Positions 33,305 to 45,700 of a DNA stretch of 64,000 nucleotides are shown here, piece after piece. Position 1 is the first letter of the stretch. Every line of letters begins with the position of its first letter. The stretch spans positions 979,316-1,043,315 of the forward strand of contig BCKK01000004.1 in the NCBI GenBank assembly GCA_001600615.1, read 5' to 3'. A model generated the notes under the pieces. The model was not told the DNA's origin, made no database searches, and saw only the letters and a list, made by a program, of their open reading frames with translations. The DNA comes from Dioszegia crocea (taxonomy: Eukaryota > Basidiomycota > Tremellomycetes > Tremellales > Bulleribasidiaceae). A program made the translations under genes and the position numbers.

Positions 33305-35472
33305 CTAATCCAACCTAGTACGCTTATGTTCCCTCATATCCTCCCCATCGTCACTCGGCGCCGGCGTCCCATCTAGCAATCTCAACGCGTCCCTCACTGC
33401 GCTAGTCTCCACCACCATCTTCCTCTTCCCATTCGTATCTAGCTCGGTCGCCTCATCACGCAGTCCTGAGCCAGCCTGCACCAGTCCCAATTTCGAAGGC
33501 GGCATCGACCGCTTATCCGTGTCCGCTGTTCGCGGCATAGGTGACGCGCCCCCGTTAGGCGACACGGGAGACCCAGGCAGACCCGGGGCCGAAGGTCCGG
33601 GCGCAGTAGCCACATGCGGTCCCGACCTCTGCGCCACGATATCCGCCAGAAATGCCAATGAAGCAAATTTCGCATTGGGATGCGCCTTGAGTGTTTTCCA
33701 AGCCTGATCGACCCGAATAGTCTCATGCGCAATATCTTTCTCGGGAAGACCCGGGATGAGACCGCCGATACCGATAACGTCGCCTGAACATCCGCCAGCT
33801 TGGTGGCCGCATAAACTGGGGTTGCCGCAGCATGCCATGAGGAGAGGTCCGGAGCTGGACGAGTTGTCAAAGGGGTGGAGATCTGTCGATGGGGCTGGAG
33901 AGGGGATATGGGCGGTCTGAGACCAGTATTTAGGGGTAGGTGTGTGTGTGGATGGACCAGCGACGGCGGCAGAGGCGCACTTGCCGGCGCAATTGGTGCA
34001 GGAGTGTGAAGGATCGCGGGATGAGAAGAAGTTGGAACAGAATTCTTGGCCTGCTTGTTAGCCATTGTCTTTTTGCAAACTCACCAAAAGTGTCATTTCT
34101 GCAGGCGTCACAATTGCTTGGATCCCCACTGCACACCGCCTCTGACCGTGATCCCTCCATTGTCGACGTGGCTGATACGACCCCACTATCCAGCGCCCAA
34201 ATTGACTTTCTCGTCGGGACCTTCCCGCTACTCCGGAGCTTTTTGAGGGGGATGGCTGCCGAAGCCGACGGAGAATTGGTAGAGATGTGATTGAACGCGC
34301 TAGGGCTGTTCCTGGCCACTGCACACGCACAGAACCCGCCATCGGCGCACAGACCGCATCCGTCGTCAAGTGGCATGGGTTCGTTATTGGGAGTGAGAAT
34401 GATTGGCTTTATATCCTCCTCTTCTTCGTCAATCATCCGACAAAGACACTCTTCGGTGGATTGGCAGAACCCGCAAGAGGCAGTAGGGAGGGTAGGGGAT
34501 GGTAAGAGGTTGATGGTTGATCCGAGGGGGATGGTGGGATCGGGCTGATTGGAGCGCAGAGAGAAACGAGAGGGTAGTTGCTGGCGCTGATGAGAGGCAC
34601 CGGCCGTTCTCTGGCAGGGACAGTCAGGATCGGGATCGGGGCAGATAGGACACTCGGCAGTGTGGCGAATACGATGCGAGTGGGATGTTGGCGATATCAG
34701 GGGGGATGTAGGATGGGGAGTCATGCTCATCGAGCCGGCTCGATCGTTTATACGTATCAAACCCAACGCCCCTTTCTTATTCCTCAATTGGCCAACCTCT
34801 TCTCGCAACGCCTTGACCTCCGCCAGTAGCGCCAATCGCTCCTCGCCCCATCCCTTTGGGGTGAGGTCCCCAGCCTGCGCCGGGCGCGCTTGTAGCTCCG
34901 CCCTAAGCCGCTCATTATCCGCCTTGAGCGCTCTGGCCACCTCCTGCAATCGGACGTTGGAATGTATCTCGTCGTTCTCAAATTGGCGAATACGCTCTTC
35001 CAGCGTGGAGATGTAATCTGTCCGGCGCGCACGATGGGCCCTTTGGGATTGACGATTTTGGGATTGGCGAGTCTATTTGTCAGCCCAGCATGTTGGGGTT
35101 ACTCACGCTATCTGGCTCCTCGACTGCGACTTTTCGTCCAGGTTTGGCTCGTTCCGGCAGCACCCATTCTTTACTCGGCTTTGCGAAGACCTTGCCTGAG
35201 GAAGAACTGGTGTCCTTTCCAGCCACGAGGAAAGTGGGATTAGAGGATGAGGGGGTGGCGGATGGTTGGGAGGGTTTGGCAGGTTTAGAAGATGTAGCGA
35301 TGGGGTTGGGTTTGGATGACGAGGCGATGGCGGATTTGGATGTGGAGGAAGAGGTTCGAGGAGCTGTAGGTCTGGCCGCCACTGGTCGAGAGGATGACGC
35401 AGCGGCAGGGACTGGTCGAGCCTGTATCCGAGGGGCTGATCTGCCCGAAGGCACCGGGGTGGCCACTGACAT
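33305..35472 (-). CDS. HAPX: HapX, iron-responsive bZIP transcription factor of the CCAAT-binding complex
   Basis: HapX binds the HapB/C/E CCAAT complex and represses iron-consuming pathways in iron starvation; its Cys-rich regions sense iron status. Seen here: the Hap4-like complex-binding motif EWVLPERAKPGRK (residues about 102-114); the basic region NRQSQRAHRARR and a leucine-zipper-like helix (about 125-215); and several Cys clusters. Three have the pattern C-x2-C-x5/6-C-x-C (about 262-275 CPIC..CPC, 321-333 CGFC..CLC, 361-372 CGLC..CAC). Further clusters are CSGDPSNCDAC (about 434), CTNCAGKC (about 466) and CCGNPSLCGHQAGGC (about 517). Three exons with two 34-nt introns, 699 residues, frame exact. 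The basic region has Ser and His where the common fungal AP-1 signature has Ala and Phe. Transcribed away from FTR1 across a shared promoter. Confidence 0.94.
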
Positions 35473-35612
35473 TACGGCTCGATCGGGCGTGTTGCCTGTA
35501 TGTAGGTATCTATGCTTCTATGATGTTGAGAGTCGAGGAGAGTGGTGTGCTGGTAGAGAGTTGGTAAGGAGTGGCCGCGACTCGAATTGAGTCATCAAGA
35601 CCTCCAGATCTA

Positions 35613-35621
35613 ATCTGATAA
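35613..35621 (+). promoter_or_regulatory. Iron-type GATA site (ATCTGATAA) upstream of HAPX
   Basis: Exact match to ATCWGATAA, the consensus bound by fungal iron GATA repressors (SreA, Sfu1, Urbs1, Cir1). It lies 149 bp upstream of the HAPX ATG. Confidence 0.65.
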
Positions 35622-36196
35622 AATCTTTCAGGGGAAAGTGTCGACGCCACCTGACACAGCGGGCAAGCTCCGAAGCTTCTTCTCTTGGCTCGTACAAGTG
35701 CTCCGTGGGTGGGAAGAACTGCGTCGGACCAGTCGGCCGATATGATGTCTGAGGCGTGCCTATGTGTGCAGAGATGGTCTGGTAGTGGGATAGAGTACCT
35801 GCGAGATCGGGACAATTCTACAGCCGAAGAGCTAGTAAATCTGCTTCCGCGTCTCGCTTGTGCTATCGGCCGATAATCTTCTAGGGGGCAGCCATGCATC
35901 GTCCATGCGGGCTTCTTTCTGCGGCATAAGTGCGACTGCATAGGTATGCTGGGATGTGGTCTTGACTTGTAGATTTTGACGATGCACAAGTAGGGTCACA
36001 CACCCGCGTCTGAGGCAGGCAGGGGGGCTTTTCTCGTCCAAGACCGGCCCAATCGTAGTCAGCTTCATTTTTCTATGCACAGATATGACTGTACTCCCTA
36101 CTGCTGAGAGAGCTGCACTTTCTTACCGTTTGATCTTCCATATGGAGACGTGATGATCTCGGTACACCTCCTGCTGACATTCCGCCACATCGCGCC

Positions 36197-36207
36197 TTAT
36201 CAGATAA
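36197..36207. promoter_or_regulatory. Palindromic iron-type GATA site (TTATCAGATAA) upstream of FTR1
   Basis: The 11-bp odd palindrome reads ATCAGATAA on the plus strand and ATCTGATAA on the minus strand, so it matches ATCWGATAA in both orientations. It lies 156 bp upstream of the FTR1 ATG. Confidence 0.7.
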
Positions 36208-36362
36208 GAATCCCACCGGCCGGATCTCGCCCGGCCGAAGCCGAGGCATGAGATGTCACGTGCGCAGTCAAGACCGAGATCGATCAAAATAATTGCCTCA
36301 ACTTATGCTTCATCCATGACTCTTCGTCGACATTGAGCTCTGCGAAGCTGTAACTCGACACA

Positions 36363-37861
36363 ATGACGAGCTACTTCAGTGTACCCATATTTTTCATCAT
36401 ATTTCGTAAGTTCGACCTATCAGATTGGTGTATTTGCTAAGGAATGACAGGAGAAACCGTCGAAGCGGGCATCATCGTCTCGGTGCTCTTGTCTTTTGTC
36501 GACCAGCTTATGGCCTCGAGTAGAAAAGCAACGAGCCAATCACCTAAAACGCTACGCGCATCAAGAGGGACGGAGGAAGATACTGCCCTCCTCGAATCAT
36601 CACACAATGACGAGCATGACATTAGTGAAGAGGGCACAGACGTAGATGAACAAATACGCTTGGCGGGAGTTGTGAGGCGCATGAAGTTTCAGATTTGGGC
36701 AGGGATGATATCAGGTCTGGTCTTAGCGACCGCTATAGGTGCAGCCTTCATCGCCGTGGTAAGTTTCATGCAGTGGCAAAATGCTGAAATGTACCAGTTT
36801 TACATCAAACTCATTGACTTGTGGTCTGAGTCCGAGCAAATATGGGAGGGTGTCTTCTCCCTCATGGCGGCAGGAATCATCTTTGTGATGGGGATAGCGT
36901 TCCTCAAGATGGACCGAGCAAGAATCAAGTGGAGATATAAGCTTTCGGCGGCTTTTGAGAAGCACCGTCAGGCGGGGATGGGAGGTTCGGAGGACAGAGG
37001 AGGAGCGGGCGGGAAGTGGGCGCTGTTTCTGCTGCCGTTTGTGACTGTTATCAGGGAGGGGCTGGAGGCGGTTGTGTTCGTTGGAGGTGTGAGTTCAGAA
37101 TCTTACGGAGGGATCACCTCGTGAACAGAGCTGATCTTCAGGTCGCACTGAGCGTTGAGCCATCCGCTATTCCATTACCGACAGTTTGCGGTCTGATATT
37201 AGGTGCCCTACTTGGTATGTCGTCCGACTCTTAATTATCCCCTGCGAGTGGAACGCTGACAAGACAGGTTTGCTGATATATCGGACGGGCTCAACAACCA
37301 CCCTTCACCTCTTCCTCATCTGCTCGACCACCCTACTCTTCCTCATTGGTGCTGGTCTAGTAAGCTTTCTGATTCAATGTTTGAGCGAAGCTGACTATAC
37401 AGGCGTCGAAGGGAGTGGGATTCTTCCAGTACTACTACTTCTCACGCGGGGTCGGAGGGGATGTGGCAGAGACGGGCGATGGCCCAGGGAGCTTCATGGT
37501 TGGGGGTAACGTGTGGCATTTCGAATGCTGCAATCCAGAGGTGAGCCCTTACTGTTAAAAGACTTCCCCTGTGCTGACTCCCCAGCCTGGAAGCCAATCT
37601 ACCAATGGCTTCTATCAACTCGCCAACTCTGTCGTTGGGTGGAACAACACCGCCACGGTCGGCACGATCGGGGTGTACATTGCATACTGGCTGCTTATAG
37701 CTGGTACTTTGGTATACATGAAGTGGAAAGAGGGACGGACAACGATATGTGGTATCAAGAGCCGGAAGCGGGTCTGGAGTCGGGGTGGGGGTGTCAGGCT
37801 GGAAGAGGAGGAATCACGGAGAGACAGCGCCGAGACTATCGGCAGCGAGGATCAATCGTGA
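36363..37861 (+). CDS. FTR1: Ftr1-type high-affinity iron permease
   Basis: Plasma-membrane ferric permease that works with a Fet3-type multicopper ferroxidase. The first helix carries FRETVEAGIIVSVLLSF (the RExxE iron-binding motif, RETVE) and a later helix carries REGLEAVVFVGG (RExxE again). SESEQIWEGVFSLMA matches the family's E-I-W-E-G motif, and the extracellular loop VWHFECCNPE and NGFYQLANSVVGWNN are typical. Seven exons with introns of 39-53 nt, 406 residues with the frame exactly preserved; yeast Ftr1 has 404. The acidic loop after helix 2 (EEGTDVDEQ) is cytosolic. No ferroxidase gene is present in this window, unlike many fungi where FET3 and FTR1 are adjacent. Confidence 0.95.
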
Positions 37862-38738
37862 TGATATCTGTATTTATGGTACCGGCGTACGATGGGTGAT
37901 ATCGGAAACAGCGTCATCCTCGATACTTGAAGGTGAGGCTGGAAGGTTTGACGAGTGGACGAGACCCTGAAGACACGTTTCCACTTTCGCCTCGCCTCGT
38001 GTTCGCCTCAACTCTGTTTGATCAATCAATCAACCACCCTCCTTTCGCGCCCTAAAGGTCTCAAACGAGGCCCTTATCTACACGCACACACACACCTCCA
38101 CACACCTCCCCATCAGCCAACGCCGAGCTCCACAAAAGGACCCCTCGAAAGAATCCCATACGGGTCATCATGTACCCCTGCGCCCGACAAGCTGCGCTTC
38201 TCCGGCCTCACTCGGCCGGTAGACTGCCGGAGATCAGCCCGGAATACGATCCAGAAGCACCAGGACTGGTCCTTTACGAAGATCGGCGCCCTTCGGGCTT
38301 CGTTCAACTCTGTTAGGCTAAATGTTGGAAAAGGGGGCGTGTGTGTGGATGAGGGCATGTGGGAATTTGAGATTGCTCGCTCAGCTGACCTTCGTCCCAG
38401 CCCTATATATAAGCTCTTTCAATTGTTGCTTATCCCCTCACTAACTATATCTACCTCTACATCATCATTCAGCTCTATCACCCTCACCAACTCCATCGAC
38501 AAACCCATCGTTCCTCAACCACTCCGCTAGCGTTTCAACGTCTCTGAAATACCCCAACTACCCCTTACACCGCTTTAGCTTATTCTACTCTCCACCAATC
38601 AGAGCGACACATAGCCAGCAGGGCTGCTCTTGGTCCCCTCTCAGCTCCCAAGTAAGTCTGCCCCACTCGAGTCGCTCTCTAGCTGTCCGGCTCGGCGCTG
38701 ACATACAGTATCTCTCAATCTCTCCGCAACCTTGCAAC
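37862..38738. other. Promoter and leader of the 46-residue small-ORF gene
   Basis: Contains CA-rich and GT-rich microsatellite patches (about 38078-38110 and 38337-38350), a strong TATATATAA at 38404-38412, a pyrimidine-rich leader and a 5'UTR intron (38652-38708). No coding gene of normal size is supported. Confidence 0.5.
38404..38412 (+). promoter_or_regulatory. TATA box
   Basis: TATATATAA about 335 bp before the ATG of the small gene, with a C/T-rich initiator-like tract just downstream. Confidence 0.55.
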
Positions 38739-38879
38739 ATGCTCTCTTACCCCGGCACCAGCTGCCCCAGCTACCGACCCGGAGATACCCCTTACCCCCG
38801 CCCCAACCCTGTGCCACCTATGACTCCGACTGGGCCAGGCAGGAAGCCTGAGCCTCTCAAGAAGGGGATGTGGGAATAG
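38739..38879 (+). CDS. Candidate small protein of 46 residues, Pro-rich
   Basis: ATG at 38739 and TAG at 38877-38879. The product starts MLSYPGTSCPSYRPGDTPYP and ends KKGMWE; 13 of 46 residues are Pro. I do not recognise it. Support is circumstantial: a strong TATA box, a well-formed 5'UTR intron (GTAAGTCT...GCTGACATACAG, 38652-38708), and a second well-formed intron (GTAAGCC...CTGACTAGTTTAG, 38880-38939) beginning at the base after the stop codon. The frame could be translated in a short stress-type mRNA, or the transcript could be non-coding. Confidence 0.4.
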   Translation: MLSYPGTSCPSYRPGDTPYPRPNPVPPMTPTGPGRKPEPLKKGMWE

Positions 38880-39172
38880 GTAAGCCTTTCTTTTCAATGC
38901 CTCGGTGAGGGAACGCTGAACGTTGTCTGACTAGTTTAGTACACCTACTCCATATCAAGACCATCCTACCCACCCCCTCTCACTACCATCAGCGTGCAAC
39001 CTACCTCTCACCCCGTATCTGTGTATACACCTCAATGGACCGGGCGTCGAGGCGTCGTAGCAGAAGCAGGGAGTTCTAGAAGTTCAGTGACACAGAGATT
39101 GGAACAAGGCTGGGAAGGGCGGCCGCTGGGCGAGATATTACAAGTAGCTGGCAGTCACTGTATGCATTCGCA

Positions 39173-40364
<1,192 letters not shown>

Positions 40365-42711
40365 GGCGAGCTATGGCTGGGGTTCTATAGGGTATGCGAT
40401 TGAAGGTACAGATGGCTACAGATGGTCGATCATACTGTCCGGCTGGGTGAGTACCGGGCGGCGGCGCTCGCCGTTCCCGAGACCAGCCGAGATCCGTGCG
40501 CCAAGTTTCAGAGTCTGCTCAGGCACGGATCTTCTAGGCCCGATGTAAGCCCGGACAAACATCATAGACTGTGTATCATTGCCGTCGTGATCGTCTCTTC
40601 CTAGTATCGAGTATGCTGCTCAGTCAGGATTCCATACAGGAGCAAGCAGCGTGGATGACTGCGAGACCAAATGATCGTCGATGATCAGCGTGAAGATCTT
40701 TCATTAGCTTCCAGCAAACCTTCAACTCTAATTGCTTTGTATCCGCGCCTATCCGCCACTATCCGCACATTCCTATCGTTCCTGCTCGAAAGCTTGTTGA
40801 TTTGCCCCATTGTACATCCTCTCGGAGTTATCAAAGTTCACATGCAAGTCAATGATCGTACAAAGAGGTCAGCTGTCGAAAATCCCAAGTGTCTCGGGAA
40901 GGGACAGTGGCGCAACACGCGCGTCAGTCACGCGACGCGTCGAGAATTGCGGGAGTGCCGTTTTGACTGTCCACCCAAATCCATGTCAACAAGCTGCCTT
41001 TTGTGGCCCCTTGCACCTCCCATCCTGGACTGGCTTTCCTGATCATCTCCTTTCACTTTTGGCATCAACAACGCAATCTGCATCATCATCATCTCGATAT
41101 TCTCGAACCCTTCGGTTGGGACCAAAGACGACGCCTCGTAACGTAACGCAGAAGAAGGGTTGCCGCGACGTTACGGCACCCTTGATTTCCCATGCGATGT
41201 GAGTCCGAAGATGTCCCTGTGCCCCCACGCTGTCCTCCCTGACCTTGTCGGCTGAGGTTCCTAGCTTTGGCGCTTTGCTGTTTGCTGAGTGTGGGTAGTT
41301 TTTACTTAGTTCCATCTTCACGACTTTGACGCTTTGTTCTCACGACCCAAATTTCAACAGCGCCTCGGCCAAAACTGGCAGACCGTCTCGTCCAATCGGT
41401 TCGGTGTCAACTCAACACGTCGACCCCGGATCAGAAGACGGTGCCTGAGTTCACAGCTACACGACAGGCTGCAATCTGCTCGTAGGCAAAGCCTCTGTGG
41501 AGGAAAGGTGCAGAGCAGAAGAGGCCAGAGGCGGCGTGGATTTTTTGAGCTCGTTTTCTTCTGGGCCGGCGTAGACACTTCGCACTGTGAGTTTGCCTTG
41601 TTATCCGTTATATAACCAGGCAATACTAGGAGGCGGAGGGAAGCAACATTGTGCCAGGGGCTCCAGGAAGGAGACGCTCAGCTCAGAAACGTTGGTGCGG
41701 AGCTCTGGATGTAAAATTTCGACAAAGTCACCTCTCCCTCCAGCTGAGACATTCTTGAACCCGGAAGTTGTTTCATCGACAGGCTTGAGAAACACATCCC
41801 AACTCAGCCTAATCTGTCCAGCTCCCCTCCAGCCCCTTCGTAACCACTATGCCGTATCTGTGGCATATCCAGGCCCTTCTTTGTTGTGTGCTTGAGGTCA
41901 ATGGACGATTCAACGGACTGCTCAGGGGTCATGCTGATCTATCCTTCCAGGTACGACCACACGACTTTCCAATCCTCTACACAGATCGACGCTTTGTCGG
42001 CTCTTCGTTAAATCTTCGCCCGTCATCGTCGTCATCTGGGTCTTCCGCGCTGGCTGTCAGTCGTACGATTAGGGTGGTACATTCTAGGGATTGAAGAAAG
42101 GAGCTGGAACGTCCGTCCGTGTACCGGTAAGCTTCTTGCTTCTCGCTACCCCTGTACACTCTGCTCCTGCATCGTCTAACCTCCTATCGCCAACCCTCTA
42201 CAGGAGCACTGGCGGTGCCAGTGACGAGGGTTGCTTTGCCGCCGAGGAGCAGAAGCGAGCGATGAGAGGAAGCACGAGGATCTGAAACTGGAGCTGATAC
42301 GGCAGAGGCAAGCTTTGCGCACGCCCCAATCGTGAAACGTAGACACACAGGCTGTGTGTAGGAGGAGAAAGGGGTTGACCGAAAAGGGGTTCCCTTGGAT
42401 AAACGGGGGTGAGTTGACTGAAACTTAAAACCCTCCCTCTACACACAGCCGTGTGTGTCTACCCTTAATATTACCCTCGTGGCGGCAGGAAATTTGGACC
42501 GTTACTAAAGGAAGGGAGGGATGTTTACCAGCAAGGCAAACATTCCCATCCTTCAACACCCCTCCCCCACATTGAAGGCTCTACCTTTACATCCCCCACC
42601 CTTCACACCCTAGCTTGTTGTTGTCTTCGACACAGATAAGCACCAGGCTTACCCAGCACAGCTTCAGCTTCCCTTCACGACCCCGATCACGATATCTTCA
42701 ACGTAGCTCCC
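40365..42711. other. Gene-poor stretch of 2.3 kb
   Basis: Between the starts of BNA6 (-) and the RhoGEF gene (+). No frame here combines an ATG, codon continuity and a known domain. Intron-like units exist (GTGAGTTTGCC near 41587; GTAAGCTT...CCCTCTACAG at about 42128-42204), so the right part may be a long spliced leader of the RhoGEF mRNA or a non-coding transcript. An imperfect inverted repeat lies at 42339-42462. Confidence 0.5.
42339..42462. repeat. Inverted repeat with 23/24-nt arms and a 77-nt loop
   Basis: The left arm (42339-42361) and right arm (42439-42462) are reverse complements except for one extra C in the right arm. Both start or end GTAG/CTAC and are built on (AC)n/(GT)n; each arm is also nearly self-palindromic (ACACACAG-G-CTGTGTGT in the left). 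No target-site duplication is visible beside the arms. Confidence 0.65.
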
Positions 42712-45700
42712 ATGTCAACCCTGGCTGATCCCTTCCCACCGACTCCAGCACCCTCTATACACTCCTCTATCGACTCCAATAATCCTGAAACGCCATATAC
42801 CATGTCATCGGGTTACGTCTCTCGTAATGACGAAACGTCCTTACCGTATCAGGCGAACCAGTACTTTCCTCCAACACCCCCTAGCCTTGACGACTCCCCA
42901 CGATCAGAATCGCCATATTCTGGTATTGCCCCCAATCTACCCAACGAGCTTCACTTTGCCGAGACGCTTCGTAACCGACGAGCGCGCCGGCCTGTCAGCG
43001 TCATTGCAACTGGCAAACCCGCGCAACCCTTTCTTCCCCCTCGCAAATACACAGATCCCACCCCCCGGTCGCGTTCTTTCCTCGAGGACAGCGAGGAGCT
43101 TTCTCCCGGCCTTCAACAGCTAGATGTCGATTTAGACGCGTACTCCACGACCGATTATGACGGCGATGAGGTCGATAGCAGAGCCCCTACGCTCAGCTTC
43201 GTCACCACATCGACCAACTCGACTACAGGCACACCGCCCAGCGGGGTCATTTACGGCGAGTACAGACCCGACGTGATGGACGCCAAGGCCGAGCATGAGC
43301 CTCGGATCCGCATGCGGACTACTACTGGACGCGCCAATGCGTACAGCTCTGCCGAAAGCAGTATGGGATCTGGCGCGTACTCGTACCATTCCTACTCGGA
43401 CAATCACGTCTATCATCCCCATCCACCACCCCTCCCCGCAATCCCACTTGCATTTGCTCAAGCTGGTCGCACCGTCATTTCACCGACTGGTACCAGCTCA
43501 AGCGGACTTCCCCCATCCCCCGTCTCCTACCAACATCGTCCTTGGCACAGGGACGTCTCCAAGCATATTCGCAACGAGTCCGCCTCGACGACGACGACCG
43601 ACTCGGACGAAGCGGGGGCAGAGCCTTACGAATTCAGCGGTTACAATCTCACGGAGCACATACCATGGGGCGAGGTCAAGGAGGCCAGGGCGTTGTTGAC
43701 GGTGGAGGAGGGACGGGAGAGCATTTTCGATGCAGCGAGGTTACGAGCCATGGGCGGAGTGGACATGACGGATGAAGCAATGAGGAGTTTAGCAGGTGAG
43801 TTGACGTGTGGGCACGGCTGATGACAGGTGTCACACATCTGCTGTTACCCGATTTCGGCTCTTCAGTCTTGCACATCCTCCCATCCCTCATCGCCGTCCT
43901 CGCTCCCTCTCTCCTTGTCGCCGATCTATCAGATAACGACCTCACCTTTCTCCCCGAGAGTCTCCGTCTCAGTACAAATCTTGAAGAGTTGAACGTATCT
44001 AACAATCCTCTGCGGCAATTACCATCGTGGTTGGCGGATCTGGGAAGTCTGCGGGTTTTGGTGGTGGATGGGTGTAGTTTGGCGGGTATACCGGGAGAAA
44101 TCAGTCGACTGAGCCATCTTCATACTGTGTGCGGTACGTCCTTTGTATGACTCGGCTGATGATAGCTCGCCGGAACAAACTCGTGTCGCTCCCAGGCTGG
44201 CTCTGCCTCTTGGGCCAGCTTGAAAATCTACGAGTTGACGACAACCCCTTTGCGCCAGAATGGGTCCCTATCGTCAGCCCAATTCTATCCTCTTCTCGCG
44301 TTCGCCCCGCCGTTGCCGATCTAGACCCTATCCAAAGCACCCCCTCCACATCATCTCTTCACAGCTCATTAGCCGAGTCCCTTCACATGTCCCCCTCTAT
44401 CCATATGTCCCCAATCGACCTTCACCCTATCGTAGAGGATCATCCCCATTCTGCCCCGCTCAGACCCGAGCAATCATCCCCGGTGGAGTTTACGACTCCC
44501 TTCAACCGTCTGCGTAAGATGCGGTCAGCCGGCAATGTTCTCAATATACGGTCGATGAACATCAGCACAGAGGAACAACACCTGTCCCCCACCTCTGCCG
44601 GTCCCTCCCCGTTATCAGCAGGAATGACTCCTTCGTCCAGCTCTTCGCTCATTCCCCCCAGTGCTAGCCGGTTCGATACTCTCGGGTCGGCGGTTGGGCG
44701 GCGAGTCAGTACAGCGGAGGAGTCCGGCATGACAGCGAGTAAATCTGGCAAATGGAGCACGCTCTTGCGGAAGATGTCGAGGCAGCACTTGAAACCGTCT
44801 CTTACAGCCTCGGCATCATCCAACGTCAAACTTATGCCCCCTCCACTGAGGCACAATGACAGCGAGCCCGGTCCTAGCCGCCCGACGCGACCACAGATGC
44901 TTTCTGCTCATTCGGCTACTGTCCCTTCGCGGTCTCTGGGGATCGAGGAGGAAGTGTCAGAGTTTGGAATGGGACGGATGAAGGCAGAGACGGTGTCGGG
45001 TTTGCCCGTTCCCTCTGCTCCCAAGCGGGGCAAACGGCGGAGTTTCCTCCCTATCGATCCTACACCCCCAAGTATTAACATATCCATCCCGTCGACATCA
45101 CCTTTCATCCCATCATCGGAGTTCAGCGATAAAATCGAGACCCTACCCACACTCCAATCCGAGACGACCATCGTTGACGACACACTCACTGCTTCTTCGT
45201 CCCTTGCCGATGCACTCGAGGCGATGTCTGATGAGGCCGAATCGAGGTATACGACCGGTCTCGAATCGATAAAGTCCTACCTTCGTGATCTGTACGATCT
45301 ATCCCGACCCCCACTGGAAGTGTATGGTGAAGCTGCTGTATCTACACCAGGTAGTCCGGCGGGCTTCAGTGTATCCGATCCGCGGCGACAGGAGGATGAG
45401 GCGTCCAAGGAGGGCGGGAAGAGGTACAAGGATGACAGGATGAAGCGGATCAGAGTGTTGAAGGAGATCTACGAGTAAGTTAACTTCACCGAGTGAGCTA
45501 ATCTCAGAACTGAACGTACCTATGTCCGAGGTCTCGGTGAACTCGTCAGGATCTACCTCGCTCCCGCCGCCCAGCCGATAAAACCAGGTCAGACCGAAAC
45601 TGTCATTCCGGCCCAAGAGCGCAAAGTCGTCTTCTCGGGCATTGAGGCTATTCTGTCAATACATCGGGACAGCCTCCTGCCCGCTATCGAAAAAGCCATC

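Larger units (their letters stand above)
35473..36362. promoter_or_regulatory. Shared divergent promoter of HAPX and FTR1
   Basis: 890 bp between the two start codons. Holds two ATCWGATAA sites (35613-35621 and 36199-36207), each about 140-165 bp from the nearer ATG, and one CCAAT at about 36049-36053. No credible gene lies between; a minus-strand frame at 35510-35989 probably belongs to the HAPX leader. Confidence 0.7.

Noticed and set aside
34728..34745. 16-bp perfect palindrome ATCGAGCCGGCTCGAT
   Set aside because: It is inside the HapX coding exon and is explained by the codons; no second copy was noticed.
35510..35989. Minus-strand open frame of 159 codons upstream of HAPX
   Set aside because: No start in good context, no domain, and it overlaps the GATA site and probable HAPX leader.
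38078..38350. CA-rich and GT-rich patches that could pair as a long hairpin
   Set aside because: The match is only microsatellite-like and not collinear over more than a few bases.
37955..38530. Plus-strand open frame of 191 codons after FTR1
   Set aside because: It begins with GTG, not ATG, is full of simple-sequence runs, and spans the TATA box and leader of the small gene.
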